Shown here: piece by piece, positions 50,590-61,880 of the stretch
How positions within the stretch are numbered: the stretch's first letter is position 1
Layout of the letters: the number at the start of each line of letters is the position of its first letter
NCBI RefSeq assembly: GCF_964355755.1
Contig: NC_092673.1
Span: forward strand, 10,547,001 to 10,611,000
Length of the DNA: 64,000 bases
Source of the DNA: Antedon mediterranea
Lineage: Eukaryota > Echinodermata > Crinoidea > Comatulida > Antedonidae
Direction: 5' to 3'
Program-made: the position numbers and the translations under genes
Notes under the pieces: generated by a model
What the model was told of the DNA's origin: nothing
Databases searched by the model: none
What the model saw: only the letters and a program-made list of their open reading frames with translations

Positions 50590-51830
50590 TCTGAATGGTT
50601 TATAGTTAGTATAGCATTCATCTTATGACTCATGCGGGTTCCCCAAGTACATCATTCATTATATTAAGACTCCTTTATTACTCATGCTCTTAAGTACAGC
50701 ATTCATTATATGACTCATGCTGGTTTCCCTACTACCACCACATAATTTCTTATGCTGGTTCATTACCTACCCCCACATACGGCGGTGTTTTATCACTCAT
50801 GCTCTTAAGTACAGCATTCATTTTATGACTCATGCTGGTTTCACTACTACCACCACATAATTTCTTATGCTGGTTCATTAACCCTTCTACCACCACATAA
50901 TTTCTTATGCTGGTTCATTACCTACCTCCACATACGGCGGTGTTTTATCACTCATGCCCTTAAGTACAGCATTCTTTATATGACTCATGCTGGTTATATG
51001 ACTCATGCTGGTTTCACTACTACCACCACATAATTTCTTATGCTGGTTCACCATTATATGACTACTACCATCACATAATTTCTTATGCTGGTTCACCATT
51101 ATATGACTACTACCACCACATAATTTCTTATGCTGGTTTACCATTATATGACTACTACCACCACATAATTTCTTATGCTGGTTTACCATTATATGACTAC
51201 TACCACCACATAATTTCTTATGCTGGTTTACCATTATATGACTACTACCACCACATAATTTCTTATGCTGGTTCACCATTATATGACTACTACCACCACA
51301 TAATTTCTTATGCTGGTTTACCATTATATGACTACTACCACCACATAATTTCTTATGCTGGTTTACCATTATATGACTACTACCACCACATAATTTCTTA
51401 TGCTGGTTCATTCATTATATTATGACTCATGCTGGTTCCCCTATTACCACCACATAATTACTTATGCTGGTTCATTAACCCTACTACCACCACATAATTT
51501 CTTATGCTGGTTCATTACCCACCCCCACATACGGCGGTGTTTTTATCACTCATGCTCTTAAGTACAGCATTCATTATATGACTCATGCTGGTTTCCCTAC
51601 TACCACCACATAATTACTTATGCTGGTTCATTAACTACCCCCGCATACGGCGGTGTTTTATCACTCATGCTCTTAAGTACAGCATTCATTATATGACTCA
51701 TGCTGGTTATATGACTCATGCTGGTCCTCCTACTATCACCCCATACGGCGGTGGTGTCTTATCACCCTCCTCTAAGTACAGCATTTCTTTAAATGACTCA
51801 TGCTGGTTTCATTCTCTACCCCAATGCTGA
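50590..51830. repeat. Minisatellite in the Ngaro 5' region (45-bp core)
   Basis: The core at about 50996-51410 holds about nine near-perfect 45-bp units containing ACTACTACCACCACATAATT, TCTTATGCTGGTT and ACCATTATATG. The flanks on both sides hold longer, more irregular units built from the same words plus CTCTTAAGTACAGCATTC and CATACGGCGGTG. Because 45 is a multiple of three, the array stays open on the minus strand as a 15-residue peptide repeat; this is a by-product and not a gene. A tandem repeat ahead of the coding part may act in the leader of the element, but nothing shows this directly. Confidence 0.85.
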
Positions 51831-51839
51831 CTTTTGTCT

Positions 51840-52110
51840 CCAATCTTTTATTCCCTCCTTTAACATGGTTGCAGGGCCCTTTTCCCCTGCAACTTGATGA
51901 TATCTGTCCACACACATTTTTCTTTCCGTCTTAATTGCACAACGATTTTCTTACAGATACACCATGTCATGACGGAAAAGAACTAACAAGAGGTAAAAAA
52001 TACGGCACAAAAAAAAAAAAAAAAAAAGAATTGTGCCAGTACCTGAATTTGACATAAATAAAAATTAAAGGACATGAGGCATATCGTCGAAACCCTGGTA
52101 ACTTCTGTGG
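51840..52110. other. Ngaro leader upstream of the Gag-like region
   Basis: No gene. A poly-A run of about 21 at about 52007-52027 is bounded by GGCACAA and TTGTGCC, a 7-bp inverted pair. Confidence 0.4.
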
Positions 52111-52119
52111 TTGAGATTA

Positions 52120-52540
52120 ATGTCGGTAAGCCGAACCTACCGGCAGCTCTCTTCCTCAAACCCCCTACCTTGTCAAAAACTTAAAGAGAAAATAATCTCC
52201 CACAAATTCATCGAGCTGCACAATCTGCTCGACTTCAACAGCGCAGCGGAAGCTTTGACGCTAACGTTCACTGGTACCTTTGAACTTGTGCCTAAGCCCA
52301 AATGCCGCATCTTAAACGAACACAACTGGCACTAGGCCTTTCACGACTTTGCCACAATTTTATTTAAGTAAATATACGCAGGACATCTTAATTATTTTAA
52401 GTATATTAAATACCTCATGCGCAGTCATCCAAATTAATGGTACTTTTACGACTGATAATTTCGAATGGCTACTGAGTACACACTTTGCTCTTGGTCATCG
52501 GTTCGAGCCGACCTCCTGCATAAACTAGACGCAACGAGCT
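52120..52540 (+). pseudogene. Ngaro Gag-like region, broken
   Basis: From the ATG at 52120 an open stretch ends at a TAG at 52333-52335. It includes QKLKEKIISHKFIELHNLLDF, a pattern seen at the start of the Ngaro/DIRS first product. Beyond the stop the same frame continues to show recognisable pieces (WH, AFHDFATILFK, WYFYD, FRMATEYTLCSW) separated by several stop codons, through about 52530. This fits a decayed Gag-type structural protein that once led into the polymerase. No zinc knuckle could be confirmed. Confidence 0.5.
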
Positions 52541-52613
52541 AACCATAAACCTCTAACCCATCCAACCGTGGAGCGTCCACTCGGCTTCTCCTACCATAAC
52601 AGATTCAATAGAT

Positions 52614-53354
52614 GTGTCCAGACAAACTGTCAGTATCGCCACTCGTTTTTCAGTGCTCGGGATCCCAATAATTCCCACTAGAATAAGCGCACTCCTATCT
52701 GGTTACAAACACCACGCTTACTTAACCCTATGTTTCGCTCATGGCTTCTACCTTACATGGGGCTGCTTTTACAGCAACTATCTCCCAAGCTATCATCAAC
52801 AACCTTCCGGAAATTCCGTACCTGAAAAATGTCGTATCCTCCACAACCTCTCCTATCCCTACGACTCAAACGCTGTCAATCACAACATCCCTGGGTTTTG
52901 CATAACAGTTCATTACGAAACAATTGCCAACGCAATAGACATAATTGACATACACAATCACCCGGCATTCATGGCCAAGACGGCCACCAGTGACGCATAC
53001 AGACTAATACATTTACATCCCACTCAATATCACCTCACAGGTTTCACGTGGTTAGGCCAGTATTACTACGATAAAACGCTTCCCCAAGGCGGCGGATCTT
53101 CGTGTCAAATATTCAATAAGTTTTCTGACGGAGTGAAATTTTTCCTTATAAAAAAGTTAAAACAGCCCAATAACGTGAAAATATTAGACGACATCCTCGT
53201 CATTGAAGACACACACCAACTGTGTGCGAACTCCTTGAAGATATCCAAGGCGCTTGCTGACCGCGGTGGCATACCTCTAGCACCGCACAAAACAATTTCA
53301 CCCACCACCACCATTTCCTTCCTGGGTATTGAACTTGATTTACAGAAAATGTAA
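52614..53354 (+). pseudogene. Ngaro/DIRS-type reverse transcriptase fragment
   Basis: An open stretch of 246 codons (no native ATG at its start; it opens with GTG) ends at TAA 53352-53354. Motifs in order: a hydrophobic GF-type segment (about 26-52), CRILHNLSYPYDSNAVNHNI (fingers), a region with MAKTATSDAYRLIHLHP where the first catalytic Asp is expected, GFTWLGQYYYDKTLPQGGGSSC (the LPxG motif), ILDDILVI (the catalytic xxDD box) and PLAPHKT...FLGIELD. This order and wording fit DIRS/Ngaro reverse transcriptases. The connection domain after the stop is readable in pieces (DRLPSEIIKL, then shifted), so the polyprotein is interrupted. Confidence 0.8.
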
Positions 53355-53600
53355 GACAGGCTTCCATCTGAGATAATAAAATTACGTTACCCCCTTTAAA
53401 GTTCAAAACTTCACTCAACTACATTGAGAGCCCCCCAATCTCTTTGAAAAGCTACAATTTGCCACCTGGGTTATACCCTCTGGACTGGCGTTCCTAAGAA
53501 GGCTTAATGCCCTAACGGCCGGTCTAACTAACCCCTTTTCAACTATTCACCTTTCTGACTCAGCAAAGGAGGATCTCCAAATTTGGGCCGACTTTCTTAG

Positions 53601-54131
53601 CAAACACAATGGCGTTACCATTTTTCACCCCCACAAAAATTTGACTCGCAGCGTTTACATTTCTCCTCTGATGCCTCAAAAACCGCACTTGGTGCGACCT
53701 TCCAAAAGTTCTGGATTCAAGGCCGCTGGCCGGAAAATTGGAAAATGTTCGACATCATGGTTCTCGAAATTTACCCCATCTATGTCATGCTTTCGATTTT
53801 TGCAAAACAGCTAGCCAACACCCATGTAGTTTTCCACTGTGATAACCTAGCTGATGTATATGTGCTTAACAAAAAATTGTCATCAAACGAAAAGGTCATG
53901 AGAGTGGTTCGCGCTATCATCCTTTTGTTACTACTAAACAACATTCAGTTTACAGCCAGGCACATCCCTGGTAAGCAAAACAGGATATGTGACGCTCTTT
54001 CTCGTTTTCAGGAAACGGAGGCCATGCTAGAGGAGCACAGTATGAACCGCACACCGCTAAAGATACCAAAGCACTTACAACCAATCTACTTCGAACCACT
54101 AAACAACTCAAGATCCTCACACGAGAGCTAA
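53601..54131 (+). pseudogene. Ngaro RNase H domain fragment
   Basis: The frame is open from just after a TAG at 53598 to a stop at 54129. It shows FSSDASKTALGATF (first catalytic Asp), GRWPENW, MVLEIYPIYV (catalytic Glu), VFHCDNLADVYVLNKKLS (third acidic residue) and HIPGKQNRICDALSRFQ (final His/Asp motif). That is the complete acidic set of a retroelement RNase H in its normal order, so this domain is better preserved than its neighbours. It would have been part of the same polyprotein as the reverse transcriptase. Confidence 0.78.
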
Positions 54132-54154
54132 TGTGGAACTCATTAAGTAAATGA

Positions 54155-54761
54155 ACCGCTAGTAACTATAAAAGCAAATGGCACCATTTTAACCAATTCA
54201 GGAAATCACTAAGCCTTCCGCTACCAGCGACTCCACAGACAATTGTTCTCTATGTAAGTAAGCTGACTAAAAATGCACTGGCGATTTCCACGATTCGAAA
54301 CTACCTTAGCCCAGTGTCATTCGTGCACAGGGTATCATTTATGGAAGACCTTACCGCAAATCCAGCAGTCAGCAATTTATGCAGAGGAGTAGCGAAACAA
54401 AAAACGAACTCTCCATCCAAACCGATCAGACCGCCGGTCACCTCCGACATTCTTGTAACGCTAATTGGACATATGCGAGGTAGCATGAAATCCAAATTCA
54501 TCATATACAGAGCCTTGTTCATAATATGTTACTTCGCATGCCTCAGAGCCAGTGAAGCAGTAGTCTCCAAGGCCGCAGAACACACACTAATGCTATAAAC
54601 AATTAGCTCGCCATGCTAGTCTGGAACATACACAGTTTAACACTCATTCTTTCAGAATCGGTCGAGCTAGCGACCTTCACCAACTTTGACACTCTCACCA
54701 AGACATTTTGATTTTTGGACGATGGTCGAACCACATAACTTTGTCAAATACAGCATTGTAA
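54155..54761 (+). pseudogene. Ngaro tyrosine recombinase remnant, shifted and lacking the catalytic Tyr
   Basis: The frame 54155-54598 holds the core-binding half (NYKSKWHHFNQF, ISTIRNYLSPVSFVHR) and the first catalytic Arg box (CYFACLRASEAV). The catalytic half continues in another frame from 54600 with THSFRIGRAS (the H-x-x-R box), then a stop, then IFGRWSN. Between the Arg box and H-x-x-R most of the expected 60-90 residues are missing, so there is a deletion as well as a shift. The nucleophilic Tyr expected shortly after the GRW motif is not found. The enzyme would have joined the cDNA circle to the target; this copy cannot. Confidence 0.75.
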
Positions 54762-54914
54762 ATATGGGTGCTGGCTGGTTGGCATATTTCCTAAGCATGA
54801 CTGGGTATTAAGCGTCAAGCTTAAACAAAGTTTGATACTTATTTTTTCTGTATATCGTTTTACTTATTTCATTTTTGTTTTCTTTCGGTGACAGCATAGG
54901 TTGCACCGCCAATT

Positions 54915-55335
54915 ATAATCATATGTTCAATCCGAGTCAACACGTTGCTCCAGGTAGACTAATAAGTTATTTATATGTTTTCGGTGTCAACATGGTTGCA
55001 CCGTTTATTAAACTCAATTCTCAAACGCGTACTGGAGTCAACACATGTTGCCCCAGGCAGACTAATGTAGATTGTTTCTATACGTTTTTTGGTGCCAACA
55101 TTTGATTGCACTGCCTACCTAATTAAAATGTTTAAACATGTACTGGAGTCAACACATGTTGCTCCAGGTAGACGAATGTAGGTGTTTCTATACGTTTTTC
55201 GATGTCAATATTTGGTTGCTCCACCTATCAGGCGCTAATGGTCAAACGGGTACTGGAGTCAACACATGTTGCTCCAGGTAGACTATGTAGATAGTTTCTT
55301 ACGTTCTGGGTGTCAACATATGTTGCACCATCATC
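54915..55335. repeat. 110-bp tandem repeat with paired imperfect palindromes, Ngaro 3' region
   Basis: About four units are present, with the landmark ACTGGAGTCAACACATGTTG at 55031, 55142 and 55252 (period 110-111) and a diverged form near 54935. Each unit has two related imperfect hairpins: GGAGTCAACA...TGTTGCTCC and GGTGTCAACAT...GTTGCACC. No gene is present; the open frames across it are incidental. Confidence 0.7.
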
Positions 55336-55407
55336 TGAATGGCTTGTCATCGGTTCTACCTGCACTTAATTTGGGCTGCTTCATTGGCCCCTTCGTTGCC
55401 AACTGTG

Positions 55408-55553
55408 TTGGCCCTTTCAGAGCATCCCAATGTTCCTTTTTTATGTTTTCCTTTTACGTGCATGCTGCAACGATGACTTGCCATTCATATTAAATAACTT
55501 TACAACCAATACTTGTTTCCTTGTTTTTGTTTATCGGGCTCACATGTGTCAAA
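55408..55553 (+). repeat. Ngaro split direct repeat B1
   Basis: B1 runs from TTGGCCCTTTCAGAGCATCC to CACATGTGTCAAA and matches B2 with about two differences: one extra T in a T-run and a C/T change near CTTGTTTCC. It abuts A2 without a spacer. A GCCAAC/GTTGGC palindrome overlaps its left edge. Confidence 0.85.
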
Positions 55554-55676
55554 ATCACGTGATTGCGGGGCGCCCTCGCAATCATCTTTTGACAGCGTGA
55601 GCATCTCATCCTCTTCACCTCACGCTGTCAACAGATTACCACGCCAGTTTTTGGCTAAGTAAAATAATTTTCACTT
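55554..55676 (+). repeat. Ngaro split direct repeat A2
   Basis: A2 is 123 bp, matching A1 from ATCACGTGAT through AAAATAATTTTCACTT, and carries the same three palindromes. Beyond it the sequence differs from that after A1. The spacer to B2 is CT-rich (CCCTCCCTCCACTCCC) and about 56 bp long. Confidence 0.87.
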
Positions 55677-55732
55677 CCCTCCCTCCACTCCCTCTTTATT
55701 TTGTTTTCAATTACGATTTTGAGACATGTGTT

Positions 55733-55879
55733 TTGGCCCTTTCAGAGCATCCCAATGTTCCTTTTTTTATGTTTTCCTTTTACGTGCATGCTGCAACGAT
55801 GACTTGCCATTCATATTAAATAACTTTACAACCAATACTTGTTTCTTTGTTTTTGTTTATCGGGCTCACATGTGTCAAA
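55733..55879 (+). repeat. Ngaro split direct repeat B2 (right end)
   Basis: B2 is 147 bp, near-identical to B1, ending TGTGTCAAA; the satellite resumes immediately. High similarity between A1/A2 and B1/B2 contrasts with the broken coding frames. The insertion may therefore be fairly recent and derived from a non-autonomous or already damaged master, or the repeats may have been homogenised. Confidence 0.85.
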
Positions 55880-56368
55880 AGCTATTCTGTATACTTTGAT
55901 GTTTTTGTGAAAAAGTTTTGTCAAAATGCTCTAAACGGTCGAAAACGTTTCCAAATGTGATTTTAAGCACTTTGATGTTTTTGTGGAACCAAGTTTCATC
56001 GAAATGCACAAAAAGGTCTAAAACTTCTCCAAATGGGATAATAAGATATTCTATAAACTTTGATGTTTTGTGTAAAAACGTTTTATCGAAATGCTCTATA
56101 TGGCCAAAAATGTTTCCAAATACGATATTAAGCTATTTTGTGCACTTTGATATTTTTGTGTGAAAAGTTTCATCGAAATGCACAAAATGGTTTAAAATAT
56201 CTCCAAATGCAATTTTAAGCTATTCAAAGCACTTTGGTGTTTTTATGTCAACAAGTTTTTTCGAAATACTCAATATGGTCTAAAATTCCTCCAAATGGGA
56301 TAATAAGCAATTCTGTACACTTTGATATTTTTGAGTGACTATTTTTTTTTTATCGAAATGCTCAAAAA
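55880..56368 (+). repeat. 86-87-bp satellite, forward orientation, part 3
   Basis: Continuation of the unit interrupted at 48840; about five to six units in forward orientation, ending in a poly-T-rich unit at about 56341-56368. Confidence 0.85.
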
Positions 56369-59300
56369 TACATCAAATTGTACAAAATAGCTTCAAATCG
56401 AATTTGGAATAGTTTTAGACCATTTTGAGCATTTCAATAAAACTTTTCACACTAAAACATCAAAGTGCACAAAATAGATTAATATCGTATTTAGAAACGT
56501 TTTAGACCATTTTGAGCATTTCGACAAAACTTTTTCACACAAAATATAAAATTGTACAAAATAGCTTCAAATCGCATTTGGAGACGTTTTAGACCATTTT
56601 GAGCATTTCGATAAAACTTTTTCACACAAAACATCAAAATGTACAATTTAGTTTCAGATCGCATTTGAAGACGTTTTTGACCATTTTGTGCATTTCGATG
56701 TAACTTGGTTACACAAAAACATCAAAGTGTTTAAAATCACATTTGAAACCGTTTTAGATCTTTTTGAGCATTTCGACAAAACTTTTTCACACAAAACAAC
56801 AAATTGTACGAAATAGCTTCAAATCGCATTTGGAGACGTTTTAAATCATTTTGTGCATTTCGATGAAACTTGCTTACACAAAAACATCAAAGTGCTTACA
56901 ATCACACTTCAAACCATTTTAAACCATTTTGAGTATTTCGATAAAACTTTTCACACCAAAACATCAAAGTGTACAAAATAGCTTAGTATCGTATTTAGAA
57001 ACGTTTTAATCCATTTTCAGCATTTCGACAAAACTTTTTCATACAAAACATCAAATTGTACTAAATAGCTTCAAATCGAATTCGGAGATGTTTAGACAAT
57101 TTTGAGCATTTCAATAAAAGTTTTTCAAACAAAACATCAAAATGTACAAAATATCTTCAAATCTCTTTTAGAGACGTTTTAGACCATTTTGTTCATTTCG
57201 ATGAAACTTGGTTACACAAAAACATCAAAGTGCTTAAAATCACATTTGAAACCGTTTTAGACCATTTTGAGCATTTCGATAAAACTTTTTCACAAATAAA
57301 ATCAAAATGTACAAAATATCTTAAAATCACATTTGAAACCGTTTTAGACCATTTTGAGCATTTCGATAAAACTTTTTTACACAAAATATCAAAATGTACA
57401 ATTTAGCTTCAAATCGCATTTCGAGGCGTTTTAGACCATTTTGTGCATTTCGATGAAACTTTTCACACGAAACATCAAAGTGCACAAAATAGCTTCAAAT
57501 CGCATTTGGAGACGTTTTAGACCATTTTGTGCATTTCGATGAAACTTTTCACACAAAAACATCAAAGTGCACAAAATAGCTTCAAATGGCATTTGGAGAC
57601 GTTTTAGACTATTTTGAGCATTTCGATAACACTTTTTTACACAAAATATCAAAATGTACAATTTAGCTTCAAATCGCATTTCGAGGCGTTTTAGACCATT
57701 TTGTGCATTTCGATGAAACTTTTCACACAAAACATCAAAGTGCACAAAATAGCTTCAAATCGCATTTGGAGACGTTTTAGACCATTTTGAGCATTTCAAT
57801 AAAACTTTTTACACTAAAACATGAAAGTGCACAAAATAGATTAATATCGTATTTAGAAACGTTTTAGACCAATTTGAGAATTTCGACAAAACTTTTTCAC
57901 ACAAAATATAAAATTGTACAAAATAGCTTCAAATCGCATTTTGAGACGTTTTAAACCATTTTGAGCATTTCGATAAAACTTTTCACACAAAAACATCAAA
58001 GTGAACAAAATAGCTTAACATCGTATTTCGAGGCGTTTTAGACCATTTTGTGTATTTCGATGAAACTTGGTTACACAAAAACAACAACATTCTTAAAATC
58101 ACATTTGAAAACGTTTTAAACCATTTTGAGCATTTCAATAAAACTTTTCACACTAAAACATCAAAGTGCACAAAATAGATTAATATCGTATTTAGAAACG
58201 TTTTAGACCATTTTGAGCATTTCGACAAAACTTTTTCACACAAAATATAAAATTGTACAAAATAGCTTCAAATCGAATTTGGAGATGTTTTAGACAATTT
58301 TGAGCATTTCGATAAAACTTTTTCAAACATCAAAATGTACAAAATATCTTAAAATCTCATTCAGAGACGTTTTAGACCATTTTGTGCATTTCGATGAAAC
58401 TTGGTTACACAAAAACATCAAAGTGCTTAAAATCACATTTGAAACCGTTTTAGACCATTTTGAGCATTTCGATAAAACTTTTCACACAAAAACATCAAAG
58501 TGCACAAAATAGATTAATATCGTATTTAGAAACGTTTTAGACCATTTTGAGCATTTCGACAAAACTTTTTCACACAAAATATAAAATTGTACAAAATAAC
58601 TTCAAATCGAATTTGGAGATGTTTTCGACAATTTTGAGAATTTCGATAAAACTTTTTCAAACATCAAAATGTACAAAATATCTTCAAATCTCATTTAGAG
58701 ACGTTTTAGACCATTTAAAGCATTTCGATAAAACTTTTCACACAAAAACATCAAAGTGCACAAAATAGCTTAATATCGTATTTGGAAACGTTTTAGACAA
58801 TTTTGAACATTTCGACAAAACTTTTTTACACAAAAATCAAATTGTACAAAATAGCTTAAAATCACATTTGAAACCGTTTTAGACCATTTTGAGCATTTCG
58901 ATAAAACTTTTCACACAAAAACATCAAAGGTCACAAAATAGCTTAACATCGTATTTGGAAACGTTTTAGACCATTTTGAGCATTTCGACAAAACTTTTTC
59001 ACATAAAATATAAAATTGTACAAAATAGCTTCAAATCGTATTTGTAGACGTTTTAGACCATTTTGAGTATTTCGATAAAACTTTTTCACACAAAATATCA
59101 AATTGTACAAAATAGCTTCAAGTCGCATTTGGAGACGTTTTAGACCATTTTGAGCATTTCAATAAAACTTTTCACACTAAAACATGAAAGTGCACAAAAT
59201 AGATTAATATCGTATTTAGAAACGTTTTAGACCATTTTGAGCATTTCGACAAAACTTTTTCACACAAAATATAAAATCGTACAAAATAGCTTCAAATCAC

Positions 59301-61880
59301 ATTTGAAAACGTTTTAGACCATTTTGAACATTTCGACAAAACTTTATCACACAAAACATCAAAGTGCACAAAATAGCTTAACATCGTATTTGGAAACGTT
59401 TTAGACCATTTTGAGCATTTCGATAACACTTTTTCACACAAAACATAAAATTGTACAATATAGCTTCAAATCGCATTTGGAGACGTTTTAAATCATTTTG
59501 TGCATTTCGATGAAACTTACAATCACACTTCAAACCAATTTAGACCATTTTGAGTATTTCGATAAAACTTTTCACACTAAAACATCAAAGTGCACAAAAT
59601 AGCTTAGTATCGTATTTAGAAACGTTTTAAACCATTTTCAGCATTTCGACAAAACTTTTTCACACAAAACATCAAATTGTACAACAGAGCTTCAAATCGC
59701 ATTTGGAGACGTTTTAGACCATTTTGAGCATTTCGATAAAACTTTTTTACACAAAACATCAAAATGTACAAAATATCTTCAAATCTCATTTAGAGACGTT
59801 TTAGACCATTTTGTGTATTTCGATGAAACTTGGTTACACAAAAACATCAAAGTTCTTAAAATCACATTTGAAACCGTTTTAGACCATTTTGAGCATTTCG
59901 ATAAAAATTTTCACACAAAAACATCAAAGTGCACAAAATAGCTTCAAATCGCATTTGGAGACGTTTTAGACTATTTTGAGCATTTCGATAAAACTTTTTT
60001 ACACAAAATATCAAAATGTACAATTTAGCTTCAAATCGCATTTCGAGGCGTTTTAGACCATTTTGTGTATTTCGATGAAACTTGGTTACACAAAAACATC
60101 AAAGTTCTTAAAATCCCATTTGAAACCGTTTAGACCATTTTGAGCATTTCGATAAAACTTTTCACACAAAAACATCAAAGTGCACAAAATAGCTTAACAT
60201 CGTATTTCGAGGCGTTTTAGACCATTTTGTGTATTTCGATGAAACTTGGTTACACAAAAACATCAAAGTTCTTAAAATCACATTTGAAAACGTTTTAAAC
60301 CATTTTGAACATTTCGACAAAACTTTTTCACACAAAACATCAAATTGTACGACATAGCTTCAAATCGCATTTGGAGACGTTTTAGACCATTTTGAGCATT
60401 TCGATAAAACTTTTTTACACAAAACATCAAAATGTACAAAATATCTTCAAATCTCATTGAGAGACGTTTTAGACCATTTTGTGCATTTCGATGAAACTTG
60501 GTTACACAAAAACATCAGAGTGCTTAAAATCACATTTGAAACCGTTTTAGACCATTTTGAGCATTTCGATAAAACTTTTCACACAAAAACATCAAAGTGC
60601 ACAAAATAGCTTAATATCGTATTTGGAAACGTTTTAGACAATTTTGAACATTTCGACAAAACTTTTTTACACAAAACATCAAATTGTACAAAATAGCTTC
60701 AAATCGCATTTGGAGACGTTTTAGACCATTTTGAGCATTGCAATGAAACTTTTCACACAAAATATAAAATTGTACAAAATAGCTTAAAATCACAGTTGAA
60801 ACCGTTTTTGAGCATTTTGAGCATTTCGATAAAACTTTTCACACAAAAACATCAAAGTGCACAAAATAGCTTCAAATCGCATTTGGAGACGTTTTAGACT
60901 ATTTTGAGCATTTCGATAAAACTTTTTTACACAAAATATCAAAATGTACAATTTAGCTTCACATCGCATTTCGAGGCGTTTTAGACCATTTTGTGTATTT
61001 CGATGAAACTTGGTTACACAAAAACAACAAAGTTCTTAAAATCCCATTTGAAACCGTTTAGACCATTTTGAGCATTTCGATAAAACTTTTCACACAAAAA
61101 CATCAAAGTGCACAAAATAGCTTAACATCGTATTTCGAGGCGTTTTAGACCATTTTGTGTATTTCGATGAAACTTGGTTACACAAAAACATCAAAGTTCT
61201 TAAAATCACATTTGAAAACGTTTTAAACCATTTTGAACATTTCGACAAAACTTTTTCACACAAAACATCAAATTGTACAACATAGCTTCAAATCACATTT
61301 GAAACCGTTTTAGACCATTTTGAGCATTTCGATAAAACTTTTCAAACAAAAACATCAAAGGGCACAAAATAGCTTCAAATCGCATTTGCAGACGTTTAAA
61401 CATCAAATTGTACAAAATAGCTTCAAATCGCATTTGGAGACGTTTTAGACCAATTTGAGCATTTCGATAAAACTTTTTCACACAAAACATCAAAATGTAG
61501 AAAATAGCTTAAAATCACATTTGAAACCGTTTTAGACCATTTTGAGCATTTCGATAAAACTTTTCACACAAAAACATCAAAGGGCACAAAATAGCTTAAC
61601 ATCGTATTTGGAAACGTTTTAGACCTTTTTGAGCATTTCGATAAAACTTTTTCACACAAAACATCAAATTGTACGAAATAGCTTCAAATCGCATTTGGAA
61701 ACGTTTAAACATCAAATTGTACAAAATAGCTTCAAATCGCATTTGGAGACATTTTAGACCATTTTGAGCATTTCGATAAAACTTTTTCACACAAAACATA
61801 AAAATGTAGAAAATAGCTTAAAATCACATTTGGAGACGTTTAAAAATCAAATTGTACAAAATAGCTTTAAATCGCATTTT
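56369..61880 (-). repeat. 86-87-bp satellite, inverted orientation
   Basis: From about 56369 the units run as the reverse complement of the preceding block (ACGTTTTAGACCATTTTGAG, CATTTCGATAAAACTTTT, ACACAAAACATCAAA, GTACAAAATAGCTTCAAATC). More than 60 units are present. Two main types interleave. Type 1 has GAGCATTTCGATAAAACTTT and AAATAGCTTCAAATCGCATT. Type 2 has GTGCATTTCGATGAAACTTG and GCTTAAAATCACATTTGAAA. Internal deletions create short units, for example near 61385-61410. Peptides read from it (CVKKFYRNAQNGLKRLQMRFEA and similar) are repeat translation. Confidence 0.9.

Larger units (their letters stand above)
48841..55879 (+). mobile_element. Ngaro-type tyrosine-recombinase (YR) retrotransposon, degenerate
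   Basis: This 7039-bp insertion splits one 86-bp satellite unit (GGGATAATA before, AGCTATTCTGT after) with no target duplication, as expected for recombinase-mediated integration. It has the split direct repeats of Ngaro/PAT-type elements in the order A1 (48841-48963), internal, B1 (55408-55553), A2 (55554-55676), spacer, B2 (55733-55879). B1 abuts A2 directly, like a circle junction. The internal part encodes, in order, a Gag-like region, reverse transcriptase, RNase H and tyrosine recombinase, all on the plus strand and all broken by stops or shifts. The 5' internal part is swollen by a nested MITE and a minisatellite. I saw no methyltransferase domain, which favours Ngaro over DIRS proper. 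Confidence 0.88.

Noticed and set aside
50905-51411. 168-codon frame with a perfect 15-residue repeat
   Set aside because: The 45-bp minisatellite has a length divisible by three, so it stays open by arithmetic; no start context or family.
53105-53418. Minus-strand frames over the reverse transcriptase
   Set aside because: Shadows of the plus-strand RT frame, which has recognisable motifs.
48841-55676. LTR retrotransposon with A repeats as LTRs
   Set aside because: The B1/B2 pair, lack of target duplication and the tyrosine recombinase in place of an integrase fit a Ngaro-type element instead.
57193-61799. Several minus-strand frames of 60-104 codons
   Set aside because: Translations of the 86-87-bp satellite; 87-bp units keep frame by chance.
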